64,000 nt of DNA from Trichocoleus sp. FACHB-46 (lineage in GTDB: Bacteria > Cyanobacteriota > Cyanobacteriia > FACHB-46), in the NCBI RefSeq assembly GCF_014695385.1, contig NZ_JACJOD010000028.1:1-64000 (forward strand), written 5' to 3'. This document shows, one piece after another, positions 27,099-37,053 of this stretch. The notes under the pieces were generated by a model, which did not search any database, was not told where the DNA came from, and was given only the letters and a program-made list of their open reading frames with translations. Within the stretch, counting starts at the first letter, position 1. Every line of letters starts with the position of its first letter. The position numbers were made by a program, and so were the translations under genes.

Positions 27099-28040
27099 AT
27101 GGCTAATTGGGGCGCTGAGAGCTTGGAGTTGAGCAAAGACATGGCGAGACAAACGTTTACTGGGCTGGAGAGCCAAGATTTAAGGGATTGGGAAGCTACG
27201 CCGACCTTAGCCAATTCCGACTGGAGCGTCATTGTATTCATCCTCGGTCTCAGCCTAGGTTGGCACCTGGCTGGCTACCGTCGTGCTGCGGCTGCCAATC
27301 CAGCCGCAACTGGGGACACAGCTAATCCAGAGGCTGAACCAGATTTGGGACCACAAGATTTAACCCAACTGCCTTTTACTCAAGCGATCCAGTGGTTAGC
27401 TTATGGTAAAGACTTGGAACAAGCAGATCAATATGAGACAGCGATCGCTGTCTATGCGGAAGGATTGAAGCGTTTTCCTCGCAACTTCCGCCTCTGGCAC
27501 GAACAAGGATTAGCGTTAGCCAAGCTACAACGATTTGAGGAAGCGATCGCCAGCTACGACCGAGCTTATGAGCTGCGACCCCGTGATCCAAGTTTGGCTC
27601 ATGAACGTGGAGACACATTATTGCAGCTAGAGCGCTACGAGGAAGCGATTACTGCCTTTGATATCTATTTGAAATACACACCTGATAGTGAGCACATTCG
27701 CTCGGATCGAGGTTATGCACTCTATCAACTTGGCTGCTACAAAGAAGCGCTGCAATGGCTTAACCCGATTGTGCAGAGCCAGTCAAGCGATCGCTATTCG
27801 GTGCGGCACGCTCATTTCTATCAAATTAACTGTTTATGGCAGTTGGGTGAGCTGGAAACGGCTCTAAAGTCGTGCCGAGAAGCCATGAGACAATATCCTG
27901 ATTCATGCTTTAAAAAACAGCAAGAAGCTCTGAGACAACGGATTGCTGACCTGACCAGTGACGCTGAGCCATCTGAGCCGACCCCAGAACCAACATTAGA
28001 ATCAGCGGCAGCGGTATCAACTAGTTCTGAAAACACCTGA
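27099..28040 (+). CDS. TPR protein with N-terminal membrane anchor
   Basis: The 313-residue protein has one hydrophobic segment (VIVFILGLSLGWHLAG, about 44-60) and then a run of tetratricopeptide repeats (about 100-275): AIQWLAYGKDLEQADQYETA, LWHEQGLALAKLQRFEEA, LAHERGDTLLQLERYEEA, IRSDRGYALYQLGCYKEA and HAHFYQINCLWQLGELETA. TPR arrays serve protein-protein contacts, so it is probably a membrane-tethered scaffold. The C-terminal 35 residues are acidic and Pro/Ser-rich, without predicted fold. The partner is unknown. The following ABC transporter gene begins 143 bases downstream and may be in the same transcript. Confidence 0.85.
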   Translation: MANWGAESLELSKDMARQTFTGLESQDLRDWEATPTLANSDWSVIVFILGLSLGWHLAGYRRAAAANPAATGDTANPEAEPDLGPQDLTQLPFTQAIQWLAYGKDLEQADQYETAIAVYAEGLKRFPRNFRLWHEQGLALAKLQRFEEAIASYDRAYELRPRDPSLAHERGDTLLQLERYEEAITAFDIYLKYTPDSEHIRSDRGYALYQLGCYKEALQWLNPIVQSQSSDRYSVRHAHFYQINCLWQLGELETALKSCREAMRQYPDSCFKKQQEALRQRIADLTSDAEPSEPTPEPTLESAAAVSTSSENT

Positions 28041-28183
28041 AGTTGCATCTGATCGGCCTCTGCGCTGATCAAGTTGGGATTGCTATAGGATCGACTATTG
28101 GGCAGATTTCAACCTGCTTGAGACCGGTTTAGCCTTTGAAGGGTTTGCCCCGTTCGCAAAGCAATTCCAAGGAAAATAAGCAG

Positions 28184-29929
28184 ATGGATCGATTGAACTT
28201 CAAAGTGTTTCAGCAGTTTTGGGCGATCGCCAAATCCTACTGGTTCGGAGATGAGAAATGGCAAGCTAGAGGCTTATTGTTAGGAGTGGTGCTGTTTTTG
28301 CTGGCCTATACGGGGCTGAGCGTAGTCCTCAACAACAAGCGAGGCGTGCTGATCTCCGCGCTCTCGGCTCGGGATGAACCTCGGTTTTGGCAAACAGTCA
28401 CTATCTTTATTGCGGTGTTGGTCCTGTATGCCCCTCTGCTGGCAGGTTACCGATATTTGCGCGATCGCCTGAGTTTGCAATGGCGGCGTTGGCTGACCAA
28501 TCGCTTTCTCGAAAATTACTTTAGCAATCGGGCCTACTACCATCTCAATACCTCCAACACAGAGATTGACAACCCAGACCAGCGGATTGCTGAAGATGTT
28601 CGCAGCTTTACCCAAGAATCTCTCACCTTTTTGTTGGTGTTAGTGGAGTCGGTGTTGTCGGTGATTGCCTTTAGTGGCGTGCTTTGGGGAATTTCTCAAC
28701 CTTTGGTTTTTTTCCTGGTGCTTTATGCTCTAGTTGGCACGATCGTCACAACGGTTGTGTTTGGTAAACCATTGGTACGACTCAACTTTGAGCAACTCAA
28801 AAAAGAAGCTGACTTTCGCTTTAGTTTGGTGCGAATTCGGGAGAATGCTGAAGCGATCGCCTTTTATCGAGGGGAGGAGCGCGAGTCGCAGCAGATTCAA
28901 CACCGATTTCTTGAAGTATTCGACAACGTCAAGCGACTGCTGCTTTGGGAATTGAATCTGAACGTGTTAACCAATGCCTATGAATTTATCCCTTTCGTAC
29001 TGCCAGCTTTAGTTGTAGCGCCAGCGATCTTTGCGGGGGAGATGGAGGTAGGCAAAGTCACTGAAGCCCAGGGAGCCTTTGTGCGGGTCTTTTTCTCGCT
29101 GAATGTGGTAGTAGCTCGTTTCCAAGCTCTGACTACCTTTGGGGCTGGCATCAATCGCTTGTATACCTTTGCTGAGTTTCTAGAAAAGCCGCAGGACAAC
29201 CAAACTGTTGATGCTCCCGACTCGCTGACTGAAGCAACCATTCAAACCGTGGCTGCCGATCGCGTCGCGGTAGAACATCTCACTTTAGAAACGCCCAACC
29301 ACCAACGCACGCTGATCGAAAACTTATCTGTCGAATTACAGGCTGGGCAAGGGCTTTTGGTAATGGGGCCGAGTGGTTGTGGCAAAAGTTCCCTACTACG
29401 GGCGATCGCTGGGTTATGGAATACGGGTCGTGGTACCATCTTGCGCCCCGGGCCAGATCAGATTCTGTTTTTACCCCAACGTCCCTATATGGTAATGGGG
29501 ACTCTACGGGACCAACTGCTCTATCCCAACACGCATATTCAGGTGGATGACCAACGCTTAAAGCAAGTGCTGCAACAGGTAAATTTAGCAGATCTGGATG
29601 AACGCTTTGGTGGTTTTGAGACTGAACGAGACTGGGCAGAAGTCTTATCGTTAGGAGAACAACAGCGTCTCACTTTTGCCCGCTTACTGGTCAACCAACC
29701 GAAGTACGCCATCTTGGATGAGGCGACGAGCGCTTTGGATCTCGACAATGAGGAAAAACTCTATCAACATCTACAAGCGATCGGTACTACCTTCTTGAGC
29801 GTCGGTCATCGCCCGAACCTAGCGAATCATCATCAGCAAGTGTTGCAGCTCTCCCAAGATAAAACCTGGCAGATCCGGCAACCTTTGATCTTCCGTCAAG
29901 AACAACTGGAGTTGATCGAGCTACCTTGA
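28184..29929 (+). CDS. ABC transporter, SbmA/BacA (ABCD-like) family with ATPase domain
   Basis: The 581-residue protein has a six-helix membrane domain (about 30-330) followed by an ATPase domain (about 370-565) with Walker A GPSGCGKSS, signature LSLGEQQRLTFAR, and Walker [13 protein letters not shown]. The membrane part (YWFGDEKWQARGLL, DNPDQRIAEDVRSFT, FYRGEERE) matches the YddA / SbmA-BacA-like group, related to peroxisomal ABCD and cobalamin or antimicrobial-peptide carriers. The exported or imported substrate is unknown. ATG 28184 follows AAGGAAAATAAG; an in-frame TTG at 28136 is less likely. The gene is followed closely by the methyltransferase gene (34 bases), suggesting one transcript. 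Confidence 0.9.
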   Translation: MDRLNFKVFQQFWAIAKSYWFGDEKWQARGLLLGVVLFLLAYTGLSVVLNNKRGVLISALSARDEPRFWQTVTIFIAVLVLYAPLLAGYRYLRDRLSLQWRRWLTNRFLENYFSNRAYYHLNTSNTEIDNPDQRIAEDVRSFTQESLTFLLVLVESVLSVIAFSGVLWGISQPLVFFLVLYALVGTIVTTVVFGKPLVRLNFEQLKKEADFRFSLVRIRENAEAIAFYRGEERESQQIQHRFLEVFDNVKRLLLWELNLNVLTNAYEFIPFVLPALVVAPAIFAGEMEVGKVTEAQGAFVRVFFSLNVVVARFQALTTFGAGINRLYTFAEFLEKPQDNQTVDAPDSLTEATIQTVAADRVAVEHLTLETPNHQRTLIENLSVELQAGQGLLVMGPSGCGKSSLLRAIAGLWNTGRGTILRPGPDQILFLPQRPYMVMGTLRDQLLYPNTHIQVDDQRLKQVLQQVNLADLDERFGGFETERDWAEVLSLGEQQRLTFARLLVNQPKYAILDEATSALDLDNEEKLYQHLQAIGTTFLSVGHRPNLANHHQQVLQLSQDKTWQIRQPLIFRQEQLELIELP

Positions 29930-29963
29930 GCCGCGCTAGAATGACCTCTTTGGGAAAGTAAGT

Positions 29964-30941
29964 ATGTCGTGGATCGAATTGAGCCTGGATACCACACCAG
30001 AGGCGGTGGACTGGGTTCAGACGCTGCTAGCAGGAACTGACTATCAAGGAGAAATTCGAGTCACGGCTTACAGTGAATTAGATTCTCGCTGCCCCAGGGA
30101 GCCAGAAACTCCCCCTCATGACTGGGCATTCACGATTTGCTTATATCTCCCTTACGATATCCGGGTGCGCACTCAGATCGCTGAAATTGATTCTGTGCTT
30201 TCTCCCCTACATCGCACCGGGCTAACTACTGAGCTACAAGCTTCGATCGTAGAAGAGAAACCTGCTCTACCAGAGACGGTGAGTTCCCTAGTTCACCGCA
30301 TCGGGCAGCGTTTTGTGGTTTTGCCCGGGGATATACCCTACCAACCTGAAACAGCTAATGAACTTACCTTAAGGATACAGACAAGTCTGGCCTTCGGCAG
30401 CGGTTTTCATCCAGCCACTCGGCTGAGCCTTCGGTTATTAGAGCGTCATGTTAGGCCTGAAATGCGGGCGCTCGATTTAGGATCAGGCTCAGGGATTTTG
30501 AGTGTAGCGATCGCGAAGCTGGGGGCACAAGTCCTGGCTCTAGATAACGACAGGGTGGCTGTAGAGTCTACGCAAGATGCTGTGGAGCGTAATGGTGTGG
30601 CGCAACAAGTCAGAGTGATGGAAGGCAGCTTGGGGGGTGGCAGCGAGCTAGGGCATTGGATGGGCGGAGATATTAGTGATCAAGTGCCTACCGTGAAAGC
30701 GATCGCAGAGTTTGACCTAATCATGGCGAATATTTTAGCGCGGGTACATGTTGCCCTCGCAGATGACTACCGCCAAGCCCTGCGACAGAATCAGGCTCAG
30801 GACGCACGGTTGATTACGGCTGGCTTCACTACAGATCACGAAGCGGAAGTAACAGCGGCCCTCGCAGCAGCAGGCTTTACCATCATTGACTCAGAATGCT
30901 GTAATGAATGGGTGGCCTTGGCTTATCAACTGCAAGCCTGA
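29964..30941 (+). CDS. PrmA-like ribosomal protein L11 methyltransferase
   Basis: The 325-residue protein has a C-terminal SAM-dependent methyltransferase fold with PrmA motifs: AFGSGFHPATRLSLRLLE, DLGSGSGILSVAIAKLGA (SAM loop), an acidic LALDND, and IMANILARVH. PrmA trimethylates L11 of the large ribosomal subunit. The N-terminal 130 residues (MSWIELSLDTTPEAVDWVQ) differ from the standard cyanobacterial PrmA N-domain, so this may be a second, shorter paralogue with another protein substrate. ATG 29964 follows GGGAAAG. It lies 34 bases after the ABC transporter gene, likely the same transcript, although no functional link is evident. Confidence 0.78.
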   Translation: MSWIELSLDTTPEAVDWVQTLLAGTDYQGEIRVTAYSELDSRCPREPETPPHDWAFTICLYLPYDIRVRTQIAEIDSVLSPLHRTGLTTELQASIVEEKPALPETVSSLVHRIGQRFVVLPGDIPYQPETANELTLRIQTSLAFGSGFHPATRLSLRLLERHVRPEMRALDLGSGSGILSVAIAKLGAQVLALDNDRVAVESTQDAVERNGVAQQVRVMEGSLGGGSELGHWMGGDISDQVPTVKAIAEFDLIMANILARVHVALADDYRQALRQNQAQDARLITAGFTTDHEAEVTAALAAAGFTIIDSECCNEWVALAYQLQA

Positions 30942-31009
30942 GCGATCGCCCCACCTCGATCAGCTAAGCGTAGGTGATAATAAACGCTGTTGGTTAGAAG
31001 ACAGAGGAC

Positions 31010-32185
31010 ATGACGATGGAGCACGATTTTAAGCAACTAGCTGAACTGTATAAAAACGCGCTCCTCAACGATGTCATTCCTTTTTGGGAAGAGCACTCGA
31101 TCGATTGGGAGCAAGGCGGCTATTTCACCTGTCTCGATCGCACGGGTCAAGTCTATGACACCGACAAGTTTATCTGGCTGCAAAACCGTCAAGTCTGGAT
31201 CTTCTCGATGCTGTATAACCAACTGGAACAGCGAGAGAACTGGCTGAAGATTGCCGCGCATGGAGCCAATTTTCTCGCGCAGCATGGTCGCGATGATGAG
31301 GGGAATTGGTACTTCGCGATCGATCGCGCTGGCAACCCTTTAGTGCAGCCCTACAACATCTTCTCGGACTGCTTTGCAGCGATGGCCTTTAGCAAATATG
31401 CGTTGGCTTCTGGGGAAGCAAGTGCTAAGGAGATCGCACTACAGGCTTACAACAATGTGTTGCGCCGCAAGGAAAACCCCAAAGGTAAGTACAACAAAAC
31501 CTATCCGGGTACTCGTCCGCTGAAGTCGTTGGCAGTGCCGATGATTTTAGCTAACCTCTCTTTAGAGATGGAATGGCTGTTGCCTCAGGAGAAATTGGAG
31601 CAAGTTCTGGAAGCTACAGTGCAGGAAGTAATGACCGACTTCCTAGACTGCGATCGCGGCTTAATGTATGAGAATGTGGCTCCCAATGGCTCCCATGTGG
31701 ATTCTTTTGAGGGGCGGCTGATTAACCCAGGTCATGGGATTGAGGCCATGTGGTTCATCATGGATATTGTCAATCGTCGCCAAGATACTGCCACAATTCA
31801 CCAGGCAGTAGATGTGGTGCTGAATATCCTCAACTTTGCTTGGGATACAGAATATGGCGGGCTGTATTACTTCATGGATGCCGAGGGCCACCCCCCGCAA
31901 CAGCTAGAGTGGGACCAAAAACTTTGGTGGGTGCATGTGGAATCCTTGGTGGCGTTGGCAATGGGTTATCGCTTAACCGGGCGCGAGGATTGTTGGCAAT
32001 GGTACCAAAAGCTGCACGATTACACCTGGTCTCATTTTGCTGACCCGGAATATGGCGAGTGGTTTGGCTATCTCAATCGTCGTGGAGAAGTCCTATTGAA
32101 TCTCAAAGGCGGCAAATGGAAAGGTTGCTTCCATGTTCCTAGAGCGCTCTACCTCTGCTGGCAACAGTTCCAAGCGCTCAGCTGA
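31010..32185 (+). CDS. N-acylglucosamine 2-epimerase (AGE family)
   Basis: The 391-residue alpha/alpha-barrel enzyme interconverts N-acetylglucosamine and N-acetylmannosamine, or acts on related sugars in the cellobiose/mannose epimerase branch. Motifs of the AGE family are [11 protein letters not shown] near 58, the [15 protein letters not shown] block near 232, the [14 protein letters not shown] block near 305, and the catalytic-His motif [12 protein letters not shown] near 370. Length and motifs match the well-studied Anabaena enzyme of 388 residues. ATG 31010 follows AGAGGAC. Its last 8 bases overlap the 3' end of the convergent kinase gene. No sialic-acid pathway genes are nearby. Confidence 0.92.
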   Translation: MTMEHDFKQLAELYKNALLNDVIPFWEEHSIDWEQGGYFTCLDRTGQVYDTDKFIWLQNRQVWIFSMLYNQLEQRENWLKIAAHGANFLAQHGRDDEGNWYFAIDRAGNPLVQPYNIFSDCFAAMAFSKYALASGEASAKEIALQAYNNVLRRKENPKGKYNKTYPGTRPLKSLAVPMILANLSLEMEWLLPQEKLEQVLEATVQEVMTDFLDCDRGLMYENVAPNGSHVDSFEGRLINPGHGIEAMWFIMDIVNRRQDTATIHQAVDVVLNILNFAWDTEYGGLYYFMDAEGHPPQQLEWDQKLWWVHVESLVALAMGYRLTGREDCWQWYQKLHDYTWSHFADPEYGEWFGYLNRRGEVLLNLKGGKWKGCFHVPRALYLCWQQFQALS

Positions 32186-34367
32186 GTTGACTCGGAATGT
32201 GGATCACAAACTGGGTTCCTTCACCAGGATAAGAGAGGCACTCTAGTTTGCCTCTATGTCTTTCTGTAATGATTTGGTAGCTGATTGACATCCCCATCCC
32301 TGTTCCTTTACCCACAGGTTTAGTGGTAAAAAAGGGATTAAAGATGCGGGCTTGAACATCCTTATGGATGCCTGGGCCATTATCTGCGATCGCGATCTGT
32401 ATCCACTTTTCATCCACCACCACAGTTGAAATTTCGATTTGGCTGGGGTTATTGATCTCAGGCAGTTCTTCTAAAGCATCGATCGCATTCACCAAAATAT
32501 TCATGAATACTTGGTTGAGCTGTCCAGCGTAACACTCGACTAGCGGCAAATCTCCATAGTTTTTGATGACTTCAATCTCTGGGCGATGCGAGTGAGCCTT
32601 GAGGCGGTGCTGCAAAATGAGCAAGGTACTGTCAATTCCCTCATGGATGTTCACTCGTTTAATCTCCGCTTCGTCCATGCGCGAGAAGTTGCGGAGAGAG
32701 AGCACAATTTGACGAATGCGATCGGTGCCGACCTGCATCGAAGACAATATTTTGGGCAGGTCTGCCTGCAAAAACTCTAAATCAATTGCTTCAGCAGCAG
32801 TTTTGACTTCGGGGACAGGATGAGGATCGTGCTGTTGATAAAGCTGCAAGAATCCTAATAAATCTCGGATATATTTCTGGGCATAACCCAAGTTGCCATA
32901 AATGAAGTTAACTGGGTTATTAATTTCGTGGGCGATGCCAGCGACTAGTTGACCTAGACTAGACATTTTCTCACTCTGAAGCATCTGAGCTTGGGTCCGC
33001 TGCAACTCAGTCAGAGCATTTTTGAGTTCGGTCGTGCGATCTTCCACGCGGTCTTCAAGTTCTTCATTGCTACTGGCTAGCGCCGTAAAGGATTCGCGTA
33101 GCTGTCCACTCATGTAATTGAAAGAATTCGCTAATGCGTTGATCTCCTGAATGCCACTTTCTTCTACAGTTTGATCTAAGTTGCCAGATGCCATTGCTTG
33201 ACTAGCTCGGTTGAGTCTGGAGATCGGACGCGTAATCCACTGGGAGGTAAAGATGCCCAGGAGTGAAGCAACTCCCAGGGCTGCTAAACACAACCAGACT
33301 GTGGTGCGAGTGTTGGCATCAATTTGAGCCATAAATTCGCGTTCTGGCAGGCTCACCACAACCAGCCAATCTAGCCCGTAGGGATCGCGCCAAGGCGTAA
33401 CTCGCACATAGTAGCGCTCTCCTTGTAAGTCAAGTTGTAGTTCTTGAGCTGTGGTAATGCTGCCAAAATTATTCAGGCGCTGTTGAAGCTGGATGGAAAC
33501 GCCTTGAACAATAGAATTCGGACTGTTGATCGCTTTTAATCGCTGTGGCTTCTGGTTAACCAGTCTGGAGAGTGGCTCTGTCCCGGAGCTAGCAACTAGT
33601 AGACCATTGCGTTCTAGAATAAAGACTTGTCCAGAATCACTGATGTCTAAATCGCGGAGAAAGCTGCTGATTTGGCCTAGACGCTGCTCAACGGCGATCG
33701 CTCCAATGATCTTTTTATTCTTGTCATAAACTGGACTGCTAATCGAGATCGCGAGAGGATTGGCGGCTTCGCTTTGCCAGGTATAGACTGAAGACCACAA
33801 GGGTTTCCCTGTCTGCATTACCTCAGTGTACCAACTCTCCTTTTGAAAGGGGTAGCCTGAATCTTTGTCGAGCAGTCTACCTCGATTTCCCTGTGCATCT
33901 GGCTCATAGATATGGAGATTTTGATTGCCAAATTCGCTGGGGTCGATCCGCTCGGTAATTAGCTCGACTGGATAAGTCAGCGGGCGGCCCACATCCACAT
34001 ATTTGCCATTGGTGGAGCCAAAAAGGATATAACCCACGTTGTAGAGCTTGGCTTGCTTCCAGAAAAAACGTCCTAACCCATCTAGATCGTTGGGGTTGAT
34101 TAAGCCAGAGCTAATAGCGGTTGCGTTCAGTTCATTGAGCTTGCGAGTACTAGACAGATAGTTTTCTAGGTGTTGATCAATCTGTTTGCCAACTTGACTC
34201 TCCAAGTTCAGCACCAATTCGTTGACTGCTCGTTGTCCATTCTTAAACGATAGATAGCCAACGATCGCGACTGCTCCAAAAACTTGTAAAACAAACGGCA
34301 CAACCAGAACAAGTTGCAGTTTTTGTGCTGGAAATTTCCAAGTCTTACAGGAGCCTCGCTTTTTCAT
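32178..34367 (-). CDS. Cache-HAMP sensor histidine kinase, second copy of the sensor
   Basis: The 729-residue membrane kinase has TM1 (about 20-40), a periplasmic double-Cache sensor (about 45-350), TM2 (about 358-378), HAMP, a coiled coil, and a kinase core of the HisKA-4-like type with [16 protein letters not shown] and ATP-binding motifs [15 protein letters not shown] and GTGMGMSIS. The sensor half is clearly paralogous to the kinase at 8513-10636 ([30 protein letters not shown]), but the transmitter is of a different class. It has no adjacent response regulator, so the partner is unknown. It is an orphan gene, convergent with the epimerase gene. Confidence 0.92.
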   Translation of the reverse strand: MKKRGSCKTWKFPAQKLQLVLVVPFVLQVFGAVAIVGYLSFKNGQRAVNELVLNLESQVGKQIDQHLENYLSSTRKLNELNATAISSGLINPNDLDGLGRFFWKQAKLYNVGYILFGSTNGKYVDVGRPLTYPVELITERIDPSEFGNQNLHIYEPDAQGNRGRLLDKDSGYPFQKESWYTEVMQTGKPLWSSVYTWQSEAANPLAISISSPVYDKNKKIIGAIAVEQRLGQISSFLRDLDISDSGQVFILERNGLLVASSGTEPLSRLVNQKPQRLKAINSPNSIVQGVSIQLQQRLNNFGSITTAQELQLDLQGERYYVRVTPWRDPYGLDWLVVVSLPEREFMAQIDANTRTTVWLCLAALGVASLLGIFTSQWITRPISRLNRASQAMASGNLDQTVEESGIQEINALANSFNYMSGQLRESFTALASSNEELEDRVEDRTTELKNALTELQRTQAQMLQSEKMSSLGQLVAGIAHEINNPVNFIYGNLGYAQKYIRDLLGFLQLYQQHDPHPVPEVKTAAEAIDLEFLQADLPKILSSMQVGTDRIRQIVLSLRNFSRMDEAEIKRVNIHEGIDSTLLILQHRLKAHSHRPEIEVIKNYGDLPLVECYAGQLNQVFMNILVNAIDALEELPEINNPSQIEISTVVVDEKWIQIAIADNGPGIHKDVQARIFNPFFTTKPVGKGTGMGMSISYQIITERHRGKLECLSYPGEGTQFVIHIPSQLS

Positions 34368-34775
34368 ATAGTAGGCAATTAGGATTGATGGTCGTGCCTT
34401 TCACCCTAAGGTTTAAGCGATCGTAATTGATTGTGCAGTGGGAGAGCGAGTAGTGGTTTAGGAAAGCGCAGGAATAGTAGCAAGGATAATAGCTTTAATT
34501 CCTGGAAAACGCACACCCATTCTCCACCACAATAGTATTCCCGTAAGGCCAGTGTATTTATCTAACACATCCTGCCTATAGTGAAAGAGCGATCGCAACT
34601 AACAAAACGTTGATAGAAGGAGCTATGGGTAAGTCTATGATAGCGACATGCTCATTAATACTTGTAGAAAATGCGATCGCAGGATATTAGCTAAGGCGAT
34701 CGCTCATCGTAGACCAGTTTGATACGATTAGTTGGGAGCAGCACAAGCACGGTATAAAGTTCCCATCCACAACCC
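34368..34775. other. Intergenic region before the Septu-like pair
   Basis: This 408-base stretch lies between divergent genes. It holds several HIP1 octamers (34590, 34672 and 34696 region) and a CATCC-rich stretch just before the ATPase gene, with no ribosome binding site of note. No reverse transcriptase or structured RNA gene, as in retrons, was seen. Confidence 0.4.
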
Positions 34776-36146
34776 ATGACAAACGAGTCTAGGAAAACTA
34801 GTGGCAGACGTAAGCATAAGGCATCAGCTACTAATAATGTGCCACCCATCTATTTTCTTGCATTGGGTGTGGAGAATGTACTCTGTTTTAAGGATCTTCA
34901 AATTCTGTATCTCTCTGATGAGAACAGTCATCCAGCACAATGGACAGTTATCTTGGGTGATAATGGGGTTGGTAAGACTACCCTGCTACGCTGTTTGGCA
35001 GGTTTAGAAGTGAAGACGGATCAGCACACTGAAGAATTTGGATATTTTCCTCTTCTCCTCACTCCATATTCTTTTGAAGGCCCGGCGATGTGGCAGGAGG
35101 TAAAGATATTAGAACGTAATCGTGCACGAGTTTATCCTCGTTTTGTCAGCAATATTACCCTGACTTCCCTTAAGGAATCAAAAAAAGCAGATTTTCAAGA
35201 GCACGAAGCCGATGTAGGTATAGCTTCCGATTGTTCTTTTATGGGTCAAGAGTTTCAAGCGTTAATATGCTATGGCTACGGTGCAACACGTAGAATGGGG
35301 GAGACTTCTCTGGGTGAAAGTTTGACTATAGAGAATTCAGTAAGTTTATTTTCGGAAAGAGCTTCTCTTATTAATGCGGAAGAGTGGCTCTTACAAACTG
35401 ATTATGCTGCCCGCTCTGCTTCAGGTGAGATTCGCGCTCGCTTAGAAAAGCAACTACATCAAATCATAGAAGTTTTAAAACGAATTCTGCCTGATATAGA
35501 AGACATTCGTATTGCACCAGCGGATGAAGAAATTCCCCGTCCAAGAGCAGAATTCTTGACACCTTATGGTTGGGTTCACCTCTCAAGTCTGGGGTTAGGC
35601 TATCGAACGGCGGTCGCCTGGATGGTTGATCTAGCAGTGCGGCTGTTTCGGCGCTATCCCGACAGTGAAGACCCGTTGGCTGAACCTGCAATCGTGCTAG
35701 TGGATGAAATTGACTTGCATCTGCATCCCAAGTGGCAGCGCAATATCATGAACTTCTTGACTGAACGATTCCCAAACACTCAATTCATTGTGACTGCTCA
35801 CAGCCCGTTGGTGGTGCAAGCAGCAAAAGATGCAAATATCGTATTACTGAGACGGGAAGGCGATCGCGTAGTCATTGATAATAATCCTGAAATTGTTGAA
35901 AACTGGCGAGTTGATCAAGTACTGACTAGCGTTTTTGAGCTGCCAACTGCTAGACCCGCCGATTTAGAGCCTTTGTTGGCTCGCAGACAAGAATTACTCT
36001 CTAAAGCCCGTCTTTCCAAAGCAGACAAAGCAGAACTTCAAGAGTTGGAAGCTCAAATTGGTGCTCTCCCTACGGCAGAAACTCCTGAGGATATAAAAGC
36101 AATGGATATCATTCGTCGTGCGGCTAAATTGCTAGAGAATTCCTGA
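34776..36146 (+). CDS. AAA/ABC-type ATPase, PtuA-like (Septu)
   Basis: The 456-residue protein is an ABC-type ATPase of the OLD/RecF kind: Walker A GDNGVGKTT at 61-69, a signature-like LSSLGLGYRT in the second half, Walker B IVLVDEIDLHLHP and the switch His in TAHSPL. The ATPase lobes are split by a helical region (about 150-280). The C-terminus is helical (LLARRQELLSKARLSKADKAEL). A linked HNH nuclease gene starts 14 bases downstream, the arrangement of the Septu anti-phage system, where PtuA ATPase and PtuB nuclease form a complex. Sampled lines are 38-40% GC against about 53% nearby, which suggests transfer. Confidence 0.82.
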   Translation: MTNESRKTSGRRKHKASATNNVPPIYFLALGVENVLCFKDLQILYLSDENSHPAQWTVILGDNGVGKTTLLRCLAGLEVKTDQHTEEFGYFPLLLTPYSFEGPAMWQEVKILERNRARVYPRFVSNITLTSLKESKKADFQEHEADVGIASDCSFMGQEFQALICYGYGATRRMGETSLGESLTIENSVSLFSERASLINAEEWLLQTDYAARSASGEIRARLEKQLHQIIEVLKRILPDIEDIRIAPADEEIPRPRAEFLTPYGWVHLSSLGLGYRTAVAWMVDLAVRLFRRYPDSEDPLAEPAIVLVDEIDLHLHPKWQRNIMNFLTERFPNTQFIVTAHSPLVVQAAKDANIVLLRREGDRVVIDNNPEIVENWRVDQVLTSVFELPTARPADLEPLLARRQELLSKARLSKADKAELQELEAQIGALPTAETPEDIKAMDIIRRAAKLLENS

Positions 36147-36160
36147 ACGGAGAGATTTGC

Positions 36161-36946
36161 TTGATTCGGATTTATAAGCCAGCAGTGGTGCCAGAGAAAC
36201 TTGCTCAAGATGGTAAAAAGAAACGGCGATCGCATTGCAGCACTTACTCTCGCAACCCAGATGCCTATCAATGTGGAGATAAAACCTTCTCTTTTGACCG
36301 CTCGATCTATAGCCATGAGAGTGTCAAAGAAGCATTGATTAAAGCTCAACATGGGAAATGTTGTTTTTGTGAACGTTTGATCGGAACTGATGGAGATGTT
36401 GAGCATTTTCGTCCTAAACAAGCCTACAAACAAGCTAATGGCGAATCCTTACAACGACCAGGCTATTACTGGCTAGCTTACGAATGGGACAACCTCTACC
36501 TTGCTTGCCCTGCTTGTAATCAGCGCCATAAGCAAAATCTGTTTCCTCTGAAGAATCCTGCAAAACGAGCCATTGATCACAAGCAGGATGTTGCCCAGGA
36601 ACAACCACTATTTATTGATCCAGGCAAAGAGAATCCCGAAGAATTCATTGGCTTTCGAAGTGAAATTGCATTTGCCATTAAAGGCAATCAAAAGGGCAAG
36701 GTTACGATCGACGCTTTGAAACTAAATCAGCGATCGCTTCCTGAAGCGAGGCTTCAACGACTGCAACTCTTGAGACAACTGCACCAAGTCGTACAGCTAG
36801 CCGCTGAGCAACCAGAAAACGCTGAACTTCAGGAATTAGCCAGGGAAGCCAAAGATTCAATAGAAAAATTTTTGCAAGATAATGCTGAGTTTGCTGCTGC
36901 TGTACGTTGTGCGCTTCATACACAATTTCAGTTTGTGATTGGATAG
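36161..36946 (+). CDS. HNH endonuclease, PtuB-like (Septu)
   Basis: The 261-residue protein has an HNH treble-clef nuclease core at about 65-130: CCFCERLI (first C-x2-C), DVEHFRPK (HNH His), WDNLYLACPACNQRHKQ (second C-x2-C and the Asn/His positions) and NLFPLKNP. This is the pattern of the TIGR02646/PtuB nucleases, which cut phage or host DNA or tRNA in Septu and retron-linked systems. The C-terminal 130 residues are helical. Start is TTG 36161, chosen because CGGAGAG lies 6 bases upstream. It forms an operon with the ATPase gene, and the pair stands alone between unrelated housekeeping genes. Confidence 0.85.
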   Translation: MIRIYKPAVVPEKLAQDGKKKRRSHCSTYSRNPDAYQCGDKTFSFDRSIYSHESVKEALIKAQHGKCCFCERLIGTDGDVEHFRPKQAYKQANGESLQRPGYYWLAYEWDNLYLACPACNQRHKQNLFPLKNPAKRAIDHKQDVAQEQPLFIDPGKENPEEFIGFRSEIAFAIKGNQKGKVTIDALKLNQRSLPEARLQRLQLLRQLHQVVQLAAEQPENAELQELAREAKDSIEKFLQDNAEFAAAVRCALHTQFQFVIG

Positions 36947-37053
36947 CTATCCTGAATGCAATAGTACTGATGGCTTGAAACAGCAGCAGTAACGTTAATT
37001 AGAACCAGCAACGCCGTACACTGTGTCATGGCGAGTAGTCAGCGGAGTTTCCC

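Noticed and set aside
34672-34703. Inverted repeat made of two GCGATCGC copies in the region before the Septu-like pair
   Set aside because: HIP1 is itself a palindrome, so any two neighbouring copies look like a hairpin. The flanking bases do not extend the match.
34368-34775. Possible retron RNA gene upstream of the ATPase-HNH pair
   Set aside because: No reverse transcriptase is encoded nearby and no long inverted repeat typical of retron msr/msd was seen.
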